From an uncultured Lachnospiraceae bacterium (lineage in GTDB: Bacteria > Bacillota > Clostridia > Lachnospirales > Lachnospiraceae), in assembly GCA_902779395.1 (NCBI GenBank), contig CACZBK010000009.1:62001-126000 (forward strand): DNA of 64,000 nucleotides, read 5' to 3'. Below are positions 42,476 through 51,067 of the stretch, piece after piece. The translations under genes were made by a program, and so were the position numbers. The notes beneath the pieces were generated by a model, which saw nothing but the letters and a program-made list of their open reading frames with translations, was not told where the DNA came from and did not search any database. The stretch's first letter is position 1. Each line of letters opens with the position of its first letter.

Positions 42476-43768
42476 ATGGACAGGTATGCAATTTGGGGAG
42501 GACCGCATCTGCAGGGCGAAGTCCAGATCGGAGGAGCGAAGAATGCAGCTCTGGCGATACTGGCAGCCGCAGTAATGACGAACGACCCCGTACGCATTGA
42601 AAATGTACCCGCCGTGACCGATGTGAACGTACTGCTCACTGCCATGGAACAGATAGGTGTAAAGATAGAACGCCCTGACAGGCATACGGTCATAATCGAC
42701 GGCTCAAAAATAGAAAGCAATATAATAAACGACGAATATCTTAAGCGCATAAGAGCTTCTTATTATCTTGTGGGCGCACTCCTGGGAAAGAACAGACAGG
42801 CGCAGGTACCGCTTCCCGGTGGCTGCAATATAGGTGTGCGCGCTATTGACCAGCATATCAAGGGATTTTCCGCACTTGGTGCCAAGGTACGTATAATCCA
42901 CGGCTGCATCAGTGCCGAGGCTAAGGAGCTGCGCGGTAATCATATATTCCTGGACAAGGTTTCCGTAGGAGCCACCATCAATATCATGATGGCCTCTACC
43001 CTGGCTGCAGGAAAGACTATCATAGAGAATGCTGCCAAGGAGCCCCATGTGGTTGACCTGGCAAACTTCCTTAACAGCTGCGGCGCCAATATCAAAGGAG
43101 CCGGAACGGATGTTATCCGTATAAAGGGTGTTGAACGCCTTCACGGCACGGATTATGCCATCATCCCCGATCAGATAGAAGCAGGGACCTATATGCTGGC
43201 ATCTGCCGCCTGCCACGGTGACGTACTGGTGCGCGGCGTTATTCCCAGGCATCTGGAATGTATCACAGCCAAGCTCTGTGAGATCGGCTGTCACATCACC
43301 GAATATGACGATGCAGTAAGGGTTTCCGCTCCGGAGCCGCTTACTTCCACCCAGGTAAAGACGCTGCCCTACCCCGGCTTCCCCACAGATATGCAGCCGC
43401 AGATCACCGTGGCTCTGGGACTGGCACAGGGTACCAGCATCGTTACCGAGGGTATATTTGAGAACCGCTTTAAATATGTGGATGAACTCATCCGCATGGG
43501 AGCATCGATCAAAGTTGAGGGAAACATGGCCGTTATCACCGGAGTTAACCGTTATTACGGCGCAAGCATCACAGCTCCCGACCTGCGTGCCGGAGCAGCG
43601 CTGGTAATAGCCGCTCTTGCTGCCGAAGGCGAGACCATAGTTGAGGACACGCGTTTTGTAGAGCGCGGTTACGAAGATTTCGAATTAAAGCTTAAAGGGC
43701 TTGGTGCCAGGATAGAAAAAGTCAGCACCGACCGTGAACTTCAAAAGGCCAGACTGAAGCTGGCCTGA
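42476..43768 (+). CDS. murA: UDP-N-acetylglucosamine 1-carboxyvinyltransferase
   Basis: 430 residues, the only clear plus-strand gene. First committed step of peptidoglycan synthesis, transferring enolpyruvate to UDP-GlcNAc. IGGAKNAALAILAAA (substrate-binding Lys/Asn), RIRASYYLVGALLGK and the active-site Cys in LPGGCNIGVRAIDQH (fosfomycin target) are visible, with later PGFPTDMQPQ and DLRAGAALVIAALAAEG. Transcribed from a perfect consensus promoter. It ends only 3 bp from the stop of the convergent HD-GYP gene, and its 3' end contains that gene's terminator hairpin. Confidence 0.96.
   Translation: MDRYAIWGGPHLQGEVQIGGAKNAALAILAAAVMTNDPVRIENVPAVTDVNVLLTAMEQIGVKIERPDRHTVIIDGSKIESNIINDEYLKRIRASYYLVGALLGKNRQAQVPLPGGCNIGVRAIDQHIKGFSALGAKVRIIHGCISAEAKELRGNHIFLDKVSVGATINIMMASTLAAGKTIIENAAKEPHVVDLANFLNSCGANIKGAGTDVIRIKGVERLHGTDYAIIPDQIEAGTYMLASAACHGDVLVRGVIPRHLECITAKLCEIGCHITEYDDAVRVSAPEPLTSTQVKTLPYPGFPTDMQPQITVALGLAQGTSIVTEGIFENRFKYVDELIRMGASIKVEGNMAVITGVNRYYGASITAPDLRAGAALVIAALAAEGETIVEDTRFVERGYEDFELKLKGLGARIEKVSTDRELQKARLKLA
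43743..43766 (-). terminator. Terminator for the HD-GYP transcript inside the murA 3' end
   Basis: AGGCCAG (43746-43752) and CTGGCCT (43760-43766) form a 7-bp stem; on the minus strand TTTTG follows. It is a coding-overlapping terminator for the converging gene. Confidence 0.55.
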
Positions 43769-43771
43769 TGC

Positions 43772-44992
43772 TTATAATATTTTTATTATACTGAGTCCGG
43801 GCGTTTTCCCGAGTTCCAGAAATGTACCGTCTGCCATCTCCAGCATTGGTTTTGACAGACGCTGTTTATTTATCCAGCGTACCGTTCCGGTACGGCCGTC
43901 ATTGATCATTACCCTGTTATCGATATAGGTATTTACCACGTTCTCGAGGAACTTCATTATGTAAGGGATCTCGTATTTCTGTAATCCTTCTTCCTCAAAT
44001 ATCTCTATTACCTTAAACGGACACATGCCTTCACGATATACTCTGTTGGCAGTCATGGCATCATAAACATCCGCTATGGCCACTATCTTGGCAAAGCCGT
44101 CGATCTTATCCCTTATAAGGTTCATGGGATATCCGCTGCCATCACATTTTTCGTGATGTTCCAGAGCCGCCAGCTTGATATGTTCGCTTATCTGCTGATC
44201 CTTTAAGATATTATACCCCAGTACGGGATGTGATTTTATCAGATTATATTCCCTGTCCGTAAGCTTTCCCGGTTTTTTTATTATTTCATCCGGGATCTTT
44301 AACTTGCCTATATCGTGCATCATCCCGCAGGCGGTGGCAAGCTTTACATTTTCCTCATCCAGGCCCAGCCATCTCGAAAAAACGTTACATATCATAGCTA
44401 CGTTCATGCTGTGGGCATATGTCAGGTCATCGAAATCACGCATATTATGGAGCATGTCAAACACCCCGAAGGTATTGCCCTGATCACTGATGATGCGCAT
44501 GGTATCGCCTATCATATTATCCACATCTATGGGCGTATTCTTTTCGACTATTTCATTCAGATTTTTACGAAGCCCCTGAACATTCTCGGTGAAGGATTCC
44601 TTGAACGCCTGGAATTCCCGGCTGGCTTTCAGCTTTTCAAAATGCGAAGGTTCTTCCTGTTTCGATACACTGACCTGCGGCTTATCTTCTCCGACAAGAG
44701 ACTCATCAAGGCCTGTAAGAGCTGTCATCAGCGACTCGGTGGAAAAGGACATGATGGAGTCATCCACAGCAGGCATTTCCTCCGTATCAAGCTCCTCATC
44801 GGGTATCTCCTCAACTTCAATGCCTACGGGATCTTCTATACGGACATCCGTTATTCCGTAGGCTTCCAGTCTGCCAATAGCCTTCTCGGTAAGTACATAC
44901 CCTTTAGGGAATACCAGCTGATTGTTCCTGGCTATAACATCACTGGCTATGACCATTCCCGCCTGTAATATTTCCGTACGTACGTGTTTCAT
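43772..44992 (-). CDS. HD-GYP domain cyclic-di-GMP phosphodiesterase
   Basis: 406 residues. The C-terminal domain has all landmarks: LTYAHSMNVAMICNVFSR, the HD pair MMHDIGKLKIPDEII, SHPVLGYNIL, HHEKCDGSGYP (the GYP box) and IADVYDAMTANRVYREG. The first about 150 residues start like other Clostridia HD-GYP proteins (MKHVRTEILQAGMVIASDVI) and have an acidic linker. No sensory or membrane domain is visible, so it is cytoplasmic. It probably hydrolyses c-di-GMP, fitting a motile cell. It follows the M23 peptidase gene by 18 bp. Confidence 0.9.
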   Translation of the reverse strand: MKHVRTEILQAGMVIASDVIARNNQLVFPKGYVLTEKAIGRLEAYGITDVRIEDPVGIEVEEIPDEELDTEEMPAVDDSIMSFSTESLMTALTGLDESLVGEDKPQVSVSKQEEPSHFEKLKASREFQAFKESFTENVQGLRKNLNEIVEKNTPIDVDNMIGDTMRIISDQGNTFGVFDMLHNMRDFDDLTYAHSMNVAMICNVFSRWLGLDEENVKLATACGMMHDIGKLKIPDEIIKKPGKLTDREYNLIKSHPVLGYNILKDQQISEHIKLAALEHHEKCDGSGYPMNLIRDKIDGFAKIVAIADVYDAMTANRVYREGMCPFKVIEIFEEEGLQKYEIPYIMKFLENVVNTYIDNRVMINDGRTGTVRWINKQRLSKPMLEMADGTFLELGKTPGLSIIKIL

Positions 44993-45010
44993 AAGCGCCT
45001 CTAAGTATTT

Positions 45011-46600
45011 TTAGTATAGATTCACGTAATCCATCGGATTATATGCCACTCCGCCTATACGCATTTCAAAATGAAGATGAGGGCCGGTACTCTGTCCGGT
45101 GGATCCGCTGGCAGCTACCACCTGTCCCTGGCTTACATACTGTCCGACCGAAACATAGATCTTGCTCAGGTGCGCATACCTTGTCTGACGGCCGTCAGGA
45201 TGATTGATGCTAACCAGATATCCGTATCCACCGCACCATCCGGCAGTTACGACTACACCGCCTGACGAAGCCCATATCGGGGTTCCGGTAGGCGTGGCTA
45301 TATCAACACCTGCGTGGGAACTTGCCGCTCCTGTAAACGGCGACCTCCTTCCTCCAAAGCCGGAAGATATACGTCCGCCTGAAAGAGGTTTGATATATGT
45401 AGGAGGCACCATGGTACCAACCTCCACAACCTTTGCAACAGCCTCAACTCCCACTTCTTCGTAAAGCACCTCACGGGACTGCTCCTCATTATTCTTGCGC
45501 TTTATCTGGGATACGGTCTCATGATATCCCGCCGAGGGCTGCTGCAGCGTTTCCGATTTATTGGTAAACCATTCATCATTATAGATATATTCTGTAGGCA
45601 GATCGAAGACCTCATCATCCCTTGTCGTTTCGGTCCATATCACCGAAAGCTCCGGTTCCGGAACAGTGATGAGAAGTTCCTGATCCACATTGATTATCGA
45701 ATTTTCATTTTCAAGCGTATCGTTAAGGGCTATGATCTCATCAAGAGGAAGGCCCACTTCAAGTGCTATCTTTGAAAGCGTATCACCGGATTTGACTTTA
45801 TAGATCTGCTTAAGCTCCTGCAGATCCGTAAGCTGTGCCCTGGCTTCCTCATAATCTATGATGGAATCGTCCGGCAGATAAGCTTCCACGATCTCCACGT
45901 TCTCGGAAAAGCCCATTTCCTCTATGCCATATTCAAAGGAATCAAAGCCTGTCTTCTCATCCTCTATCTCCCAGTTTTCTTCGTCATCGGTTATCGCCGC
46001 ACCGCCGCCAAGCGAAAGGACAGGCGCATCCTCTTCGATCTCCTCGGCCTTCTGTACCCTGGGTATCAGAACGTTAAGCTCACGTGAATGATCCGCCACA
46101 AGGTCAACTTTAAAATCTCCCCCGGTATCATATTCGGATATCGTCTCCTGTAACAGCTTGGCAGCCTCATCGGCACCGGCTACACTCACCATGGTCTCAC
46201 CGACCTTGATGGAATAAGCCTTGGAATATCCTTCCGAGAGTTCCGCCGAGATCGCTGCTTTTATGGAATTCTTTACATCATTTTCCCTGTCTATGCTGCC
46301 TTGTATCAGCTCTTCGCCGGAGGTAGTGAGCTCCGGAAGCTGCATAAAACTCATCCCCTGCCATGCAAGAGCCAGCTCACGTCTTGCATCGCGATACATG
46401 GTCTCTGCCTTAGCGGCATCATCAACCGTCCCCATGGGATTTCCGTCAAGGTATACCATAAAACGGTTCTCTCCCTCCGGATGCCACCAGTGAACATCAG
46501 GCATAAACAAAAGGAAGAGGCCACATATGAATATGGCCACCCTTAAACGTGTAACACTGCGTATCTTATGAAGTCTTGAAGTAGTACCTTTGGAACGCAT
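45011..46600 (-). CDS. Cell-wall M23 endopeptidase with LysM domain
   Basis: 529 residues. A membrane anchor/signal (VAIFICGLFLLFMPDVHWW, about residues 22-40) leads into a region with a repeated-looking helical domain, a LysM domain (IYKVKSGDTLSKIALEVGLP, about 270-315) for peptidoglycan binding, and a C-terminal M23 zinc peptidase with SSHAGVDIATPTGTPI (first His and Asp) and STGPHLHFEMRIG (HxH). It likely cuts peptide cross-links outside the cell, perhaps in division or sporulation-type remodelling. The N-terminal part also resembles the SpoIIQ-like family layout. Confidence 0.88.
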   Translation of the reverse strand: MRSKGTTSRLHKIRSVTRLRVAIFICGLFLLFMPDVHWWHPEGENRFMVYLDGNPMGTVDDAAKAETMYRDARRELALAWQGMSFMQLPELTTSGEELIQGSIDRENDVKNSIKAAISAELSEGYSKAYSIKVGETMVSVAGADEAAKLLQETISEYDTGGDFKVDLVADHSRELNVLIPRVQKAEEIEEDAPVLSLGGGAAITDDEENWEIEDEKTGFDSFEYGIEEMGFSENVEIVEAYLPDDSIIDYEEARAQLTDLQELKQIYKVKSGDTLSKIALEVGLPLDEIIALNDTLENENSIINVDQELLITVPEPELSVIWTETTRDDEVFDLPTEYIYNDEWFTNKSETLQQPSAGYHETVSQIKRKNNEEQSREVLYEEVGVEAVAKVVEVGTMVPPTYIKPLSGGRISSGFGGRRSPFTGAASSHAGVDIATPTGTPIWASSGGVVVTAGWCGGYGYLVSINHPDGRQTRYAHLSKIYVSVGQYVSQGQVVAASGSTGQSTGPHLHFEMRIGGVAYNPMDYVNLY

Positions 46601-46606
46601 AGAATA

Positions 46607-48292
46607 TCAATGTGCCCCCAGGAAACCGAAAATATATAAGATGATGGTCGCAAGGTTGATCAGCGTAAATACCATATTTATCACTACAAGAGCCTTTACC
46701 TTGCCTACCCTCTTTTCAACGGAAAGATTAGCGTTCTCTACGCTCTCTTTCTGCTTGTCATTTTTCTCATTTATAACAGCCTGAACGTTACGGTAGACCT
46801 TAACGCTCTCCTTATGCATGAAATCTTCGGCAGCCTTAAAGCGCTCATCCAGAAGTTTGCGCTCTGCTTCTGCCTTTGAAGCTTCCTCAGCCTTCTTCTG
46901 CTCTTCCGCCTCTTCATCTTCGGTCTTCTTGATCAGATTTGCGTTCATACGCTGCAGGAATTCAACGATCTCCTTATTATCCTGCTTGAGGCCGTATATA
47001 CTGCTGTCTAAAGCCGATTTCAGTGTATTCTTATTCTCATCCGTAGCCTGCTTTAAATTCCTGATATTTGCGCTGACCTCGGTATTATTTGCCATAAGGT
47101 CGCTCAATGTCTTAACAAGCTCTTCCTCATTCCCGGATGACTCCGAACGTGATGCCACACCCGCCTTAAGCTCTGCCACATCCGACTTGGTAGCCTGAAG
47201 TACGTGGAAGATATCTTCCAGAGCACTCCTGTTCTCATCATTGGCAGTCTTTAACTCAGCCAGGCCGTTTTTGGCAGCCTCACCGGCATCTGCTGCAGCC
47301 TTTGCCGCTTCAAGCGAGCCATTGTTTCCTTCCTTAAGGTTTCCTACAGCTGTCTTTAACTCAGTGATCGAATCCTGTGTCTTTGAACCGGCCTGCGCCA
47401 GAGACGAAAGCGTCTCCTGGATAAGGCTGCTGAGCTGTGCCTGCTGCTTAAGCTCTTCTATTGAAGCACTTATCTTTTCCAGGATTTCATTATCATTACT
47501 GCTTTCTTCGGAAGGCATGCTCTTCATTCCTTCCATACGCTCAGAGATACCATCTAGCGTATCCCTCTGCATCCTGTCGAGCTGTTCACCAAGCTCCTTT
47601 ACGGCTGCCGCCATAGAGCTGATAGTTTCTTCAGTATTGCTGCCGGTCTGCTGGATCGCGAAAAGCTTATCCTGCATTCCGCCTATCTCATCTTTGACAC
47701 CGCCTATCTCTTCTTTGACACTGCCGACGCCGTCACTTAGCTGCTCAACACTTCCCTTCAGATTTTCCATGCCTGAAGTAACAAGCTCCATGCCGGCCGT
47801 CAGGTCTTCCATGCTGCTCTTGACCCTGTCAACGCCGCTGCGCATATCATCAGCAGAGCTCTGAACAGCCACTACCGAATTCTTAACATCCTCAGTGGAC
47901 TGACGCAGCTGATCCGCGGGCCGGACTAAAGCATCTTCAAGCGTACGGGTAAGGGAGCGGACCATGTTTTCATCCATATTGCTTACCGCTTCACTCATAG
48001 CACGGTTCACGGCATCCGTCATTTCTTTCGATACCTGTTCCGTATTGGCCCCGCCTTCTGCTTCTATCTGAAGAGTCCTTACCTTCTCTATGCTCTCATC
48101 AACAAGTGCATACATCTTTTCGGTAAGCTCGGTATTCTTATAATTCAGCTTACGCATTTCCTGCAGAACAGCCTCATATGCTTCTACCTGATCCTGCAGA
48201 TTCTGCATCTGGGCGCTTTCAGCCTGTGAATTTGCCCTTATCATATCCTGCGCATTATACTTCTCCGCAAGCTTATCCATAAAATTATCCAT
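46607..48292 (-). CDS. Tail-anchored coiled-coil protein
   Basis: 561 residues. Almost wholly coiled coil (residues 20-480) with heptads such as VKNSVVAVQSSADDMRSGVD and repeated GVGSVKEEIGGVKDEIGG units, then one C-terminal membrane helix (VVINMVFTLINLATIILYIFGFLG) and a 3-residue tail. The pattern recalls a chemoreceptor cytoplasmic domain, but no HAMP or conserved hairpin tip motif is seen. It may be a scaffold held on the inner membrane face. It lies upstream of the M23 gene with a 6-bp gap, so the two may act together. Not otherwise recognised. Confidence 0.7.
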   Translation of the reverse strand: MDNFMDKLAEKYNAQDMIRANSQAESAQMQNLQDQVEAYEAVLQEMRKLNYKNTELTEKMYALVDESIEKVRTLQIEAEGGANTEQVSKEMTDAVNRAMSEAVSNMDENMVRSLTRTLEDALVRPADQLRQSTEDVKNSVVAVQSSADDMRSGVDRVKSSMEDLTAGMELVTSGMENLKGSVEQLSDGVGSVKEEIGGVKDEIGGMQDKLFAIQQTGSNTEETISSMAAAVKELGEQLDRMQRDTLDGISERMEGMKSMPSEESSNDNEILEKISASIEELKQQAQLSSLIQETLSSLAQAGSKTQDSITELKTAVGNLKEGNNGSLEAAKAAADAGEAAKNGLAELKTANDENRSALEDIFHVLQATKSDVAELKAGVASRSESSGNEEELVKTLSDLMANNTEVSANIRNLKQATDENKNTLKSALDSSIYGLKQDNKEIVEFLQRMNANLIKKTEDEEAEEQKKAEEASKAEAERKLLDERFKAAEDFMHKESVKVYRNVQAVINEKNDKQKESVENANLSVEKRVGKVKALVVINMVFTLINLATIILYIFGFLGAH

Positions 48293-48332
48293 TATATACC
48301 TCCAACCCGGGCGCGTCCCACCGCCCTCAGTG

Positions 48333-48361
48333 TTTATAGTATCTGAATTATTTTATCAAAA
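48333..48361 (-). promoter_or_regulatory. Possible promoter of the coiled-coil/M23 operon
   Basis: TTTTGA (48356-48361) and TATAAA (48333-48338), 17 bp apart on the minus strand, 40 bp before the ATG. A second option, TTGTAA with TAAAAT, overlaps it just upstream. Confidence 0.4.
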
Positions 48362-48614
48362 GAGTCTGCTTTTTACAACACCAAAAAAGATTACACGAAC
48401 AAATAAATTTTATGCACGAATTAACATGAAATTAACTGCTTATTCATAATCTATTCATATTTAGCATGTACAATTTGACTTGTCAGATGGAAGATATCGG
48501 ATAAAAAAGAGTTTGATTGTTAGTTTGTTTGATTGTTTGATTTAGTCGGTTGTTTTGTTTTTTCATAGTTCGTATCCGGACAACCGGATACACCTCCTTT
48601 CTAGTTTTGCAATA

Positions 48615-48669
48615 TACGAAAAAGCCCCATAGCGCAACCTCCTCAATGCGCGGCAGGGGCTTTTTCGTA
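48615..48669. terminator. Bidirectional terminator of the suf operon
   Basis: TACGAAAAAGCCCC pairs with GGGGCTTTTTCGTA, with an inner GCGCA/TGCGC pairing. It follows the alarmone synthetase stop (48696). The rest of the 48,293-48,614 gap is AT-rich with short TTTGATTGT repeats and possible promoters for the coiled-coil gene; no gene is seen. Confidence 0.88.
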
Positions 48670-48695
48670 TGTCATTTCTGTTTTATCCGGGATGA

Positions 48696-49340
48696 TCATT
48701 CCGAATCCAGAAGCTTTTGTATCTCCTCATTAAGAGCCAGCATCTCCTGGTCAAGATCTGAGACCATGGACGCACACTGGATCAGCGCCTTCTGGATATG
48801 CTCCGGTGCTTCCTCGCCTTCATATTTGTAATAGATCTTATGCTCAAGGCTGGCCCAGAAATCCATGGCTACGGTACGTATCTGTATCTCCACCTTTACG
48901 TCGACCACACGGTTCGATAAGAATACCGGCACCTGTACCAGCATATGATATGATTTATATCCGCTGGGTTTGGGTGTTTTAAAATAATCCTTTACGGCAA
49001 GCACCGTCAGATCGTCCTGATCGGCGATCATTTCGGCAATACGGTATATGTCCGAAGTAAATGAGCATATGACTCTTACTCCGGCTATATCATTTACGTA
49101 TTCCACCATATTCTCAATGGTGGAATCCAGGCCTCTTTTCTTCAGCTTCTTGACTATGCTTTCGGAACTCTTGAGCCTTAACTTGATATGTTCTATCGGA
49201 TTGTATTTATGGACATGCTGAAACTCATCATTCAGTATCTCCAGTTTGGTCCCGATTTCCTTAAGAGCCGAATTATAGACCAGTGTAACTTCTTTCCAGC
49301 GGTCTACCTCTTCAGCATCCGGGGAGGGTCTGTATTCCAT
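48696..49340 (-). CDS. Small alarmone synthetase (RelA/SpoT domain, YjbM-like)
   Basis: 214 residues. Contains only the (p)ppGpp synthetase domain: NPIEHIKLRLKSSESIVKKL, VNDIAGVRVICSFTSDIYRI, KTPKPSGYKSYHMLVQVPV and VEIQIRTVAMDFWASLEHKI, followed by a helical C-terminus as in RelQ/YjbM. No HD hydrolase domain, so it only makes the alarmone. It is the last gene of the suf operon, 12 bp after sufU, with GGAG before the ATG. That links Fe-S cluster supply to the stringent signal, an inference from gene order. Confidence 0.9.
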   Translation of the reverse strand: MEYRPSPDAEEVDRWKEVTLVYNSALKEIGTKLEILNDEFQHVHKYNPIEHIKLRLKSSESIVKKLKKRGLDSTIENMVEYVNDIAGVRVICSFTSDIYRIAEMIADQDDLTVLAVKDYFKTPKPSGYKSYHMLVQVPVFLSNRVVDVKVEIQIRTVAMDFWASLEHKIYYKYEGEEAPEHIQKALIQCASMVSDLDQEMLALNEEIQKLLDSE

Positions 49341-49352
49341 GTTGCTGTTCTC

Positions 49353-49817
49353 CTATTCCTCTTTCTCTGTACAGGCTTTTCCGCCTTCTCCGTTCAGCAT
49401 TTTCTGCATGGTCTTCCAGCCAAGAGTGGCACATTTCACCCTGGCCGGCATATGGGCTATGCTCTCAAGTGCAGCTGCTTCATCAAGAGCCTCTATCTGT
49501 TCGGATGTGGCAGTACTGCGCACCATCGACATAAAGCCTTCTGCCAGCTTAAGCGCCTCATCCTTATCCTTACCGATTATCAGATCCAGCATCATATCCG
49601 TGGATGCCTGGGATATCGCACAGCCGGAGCCGTTAAACATCCCATCCGTTACCATACCGTTTTCATCCAGCTTAAGCTGCAGATAAATATCGTCTCCGCA
49701 GCTGGGATTTACCCCCTCCAGTATCATGTCCGGTTTTTCCATCTCTCCCTTATGAGCAGGATACAGATTATGCTCATTTACTATCTCTCTGTATAAATCC
49801 TTAATCTCCAAAACCAA
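49353..49817 (-). CDS. sufU: SUF scaffold/transfer protein SufU
   Basis: 154 residues. NifU-N-like zinc protein that takes sulfur from SufS. The three Cys regions are NPSCGDDIYLQL, GSGCAISQASTDMM and VKCATLGW, the normal zinc-site arrangement, and the 18-residue insert region between them is of SufU type. The start is TTG at 49817, overlapping the sufS stop by 17 bp, with AAGGAAG before it; another TTG two codons later is possible. The C-terminal MLNGEGGKACTEKEE carries one more Cys. Confidence 0.92.
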   Translation of the reverse strand: MVLEIKDLYREIVNEHNLYPAHKGEMEKPDMILEGVNPSCGDDIYLQLKLDENGMVTDGMFNGSGCAISQASTDMMLDLIIGKDKDEALKLAEGFMSMVRSTATSEQIEALDEAAALESIAHMPARVKCATLGWKTMQKMLNGEGGKACTEKEE

Positions 49818-51036
49818 GCCACTTCCTTACTTTTGATACCGCAGACACAAAGCGCTCTGCTTCTTCCTCAGTATTATAAAACGCCACGCTCGCCCTGGCG
49901 GCAGCCCGAAACTCCATGGCACATTTTTCCTGCATATATTCCATAAGAGGCTGCGCACAGTGATGACCCGCTCTTATGGCTATATTCTCCTCATCCAGAA
50001 CCGATGCTATATCGTGCGGATGACAGCCGTCTATATTAAAGGTCACTATGCCATGATGGCGCTTCGGATCCTCCGGGCCGTATACATGCACATGGGGGAG
50101 TTTTCTCATGCCGTCAAGGATCTTCGCCGTCACGGCATTCTCCTGCGCTTCCATCGCTTCATAGCCTATGGCATCTATATAATCGATAGCGGCAGCCAGT
50201 CCCACAGCATCAGCGGCATTGACCGTTCCCGCCTCAAATTTATGCGGAAGCTCCGCATAGGTTGCACTGTCTCTTTTAACATACTCGATCATCTCACCGC
50301 CGCGCATAAAAGGCTGCATGTCTTCCAGCAGCGCACGCTTTCCGTACAGGACGCCTATACCCATGGGTCCGGGAAGCTTGTGTCCTGAAAAAGCATAAAA
50401 ATCGCAGTCCATATCCCGCACATCGGTCTTAACATGCGGAAGCCCCTGAGCTCCGTCAACCAGTATCATCGCACCGTGCTCATGGGCTATGTGTGCCGCT
50501 TCCTTAACGGGATTGGCTGCACCCAGCACATTTGAAACCTGGCCCAGCGCCAGTATCGCGCACTTATCGGTGACAGCTTCTTTGATCATATCTGCAGTGA
50601 TGGTACCGTCCGTTTCCGGCTCTATATACTTAAGCACCGCTCCCCTTGCCTTTGCGACCATCTGCCAGGGCAGGATATTTGAGTGATGCTCCATAACGCT
50701 TATCACTATCTCATCACCGGCATTTACCTTTTCCATGCCGTAGCTGTATGCCGCAAGGTTAATGGCCTCGGTGGTGTTGCGCACGAAGATCACTTCCGCA
50801 TCATCCGCAGCGTTTATAAAACGCGCCACACGGCTCCTGGCATTTTCATACGCATCGGTGGCACCCACACTCCATGCATAGAGCCCCCTTAAAGGATTGG
50901 CATTTGTAGTGATGTAGAAATCTTCTACAGCCTTAAGTACCTGCACAGGTCTCTGGGCGGTAGCAGCATTGTCAAAATAGACGACATTATTGTTTTTTAT
51001 TATCGGGAAATCGTCCCGGACAGTGGAGATGTTCAT
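49801..51036 (-). CDS. sufS: Cysteine desulfurase SufS
   Basis: 411 residues. PLP enzyme giving sulfur for Fe-S clusters. NNVVYFDNAATAQRPVQVL at the start, VMEHHSNILPWQMVA, the PLP Lys in FSGHKLPGPMGIGVLYG and the catalytic Cys in RAGHHCAQPLME are typical of group II (SufS) desulfurases. It lies between sufD and sufU; the 31-bp gap after sufD holds a ribosome binding site only. Confidence 0.96.
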   Translation of the reverse strand: MNISTVRDDFPIIKNNNVVYFDNAATAQRPVQVLKAVEDFYITTNANPLRGLYAWSVGATDAYENARSRVARFINAADDAEVIFVRNTTEAINLAAYSYGMEKVNAGDEIVISVMEHHSNILPWQMVAKARGAVLKYIEPETDGTITADMIKEAVTDKCAILALGQVSNVLGAANPVKEAAHIAHEHGAMILVDGAQGLPHVKTDVRDMDCDFYAFSGHKLPGPMGIGVLYGKRALLEDMQPFMRGGEMIEYVKRDSATYAELPHKFEAGTVNAADAVGLAAAIDYIDAIGYEAMEAQENAVTAKILDGMRKLPHVHVYGPEDPKRHHGIVTFNIDGCHPHDIASVLDEENIAIRAGHHCAQPLMEYMQEKCAMEFRAAARASVAFYNTEEEAERFVSAVSKVRKWLGFGD

Positions 51037-51067
51037 TGTATTTTATCCTCAATATAAAATATAGTTC

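Noticed and set aside
42395-42750. Minus-strand ORFs opposite the start of murA
   Set aside because: They are complements of murA coding sequence; the real gene has motifs and a consensus promoter.
46607-48292. Methyl-accepting chemotaxis protein
   Set aside because: There is no N-terminal sensor, HAMP domain or recognisable signalling tip; the only membrane helix is at the C-terminus.
48480-48600. TTTGATTGT-type repeats as a possible CRISPR or phase-variable tract
   Set aside because: The repeats are short, irregular and adjacent, with no spacers of constant length.
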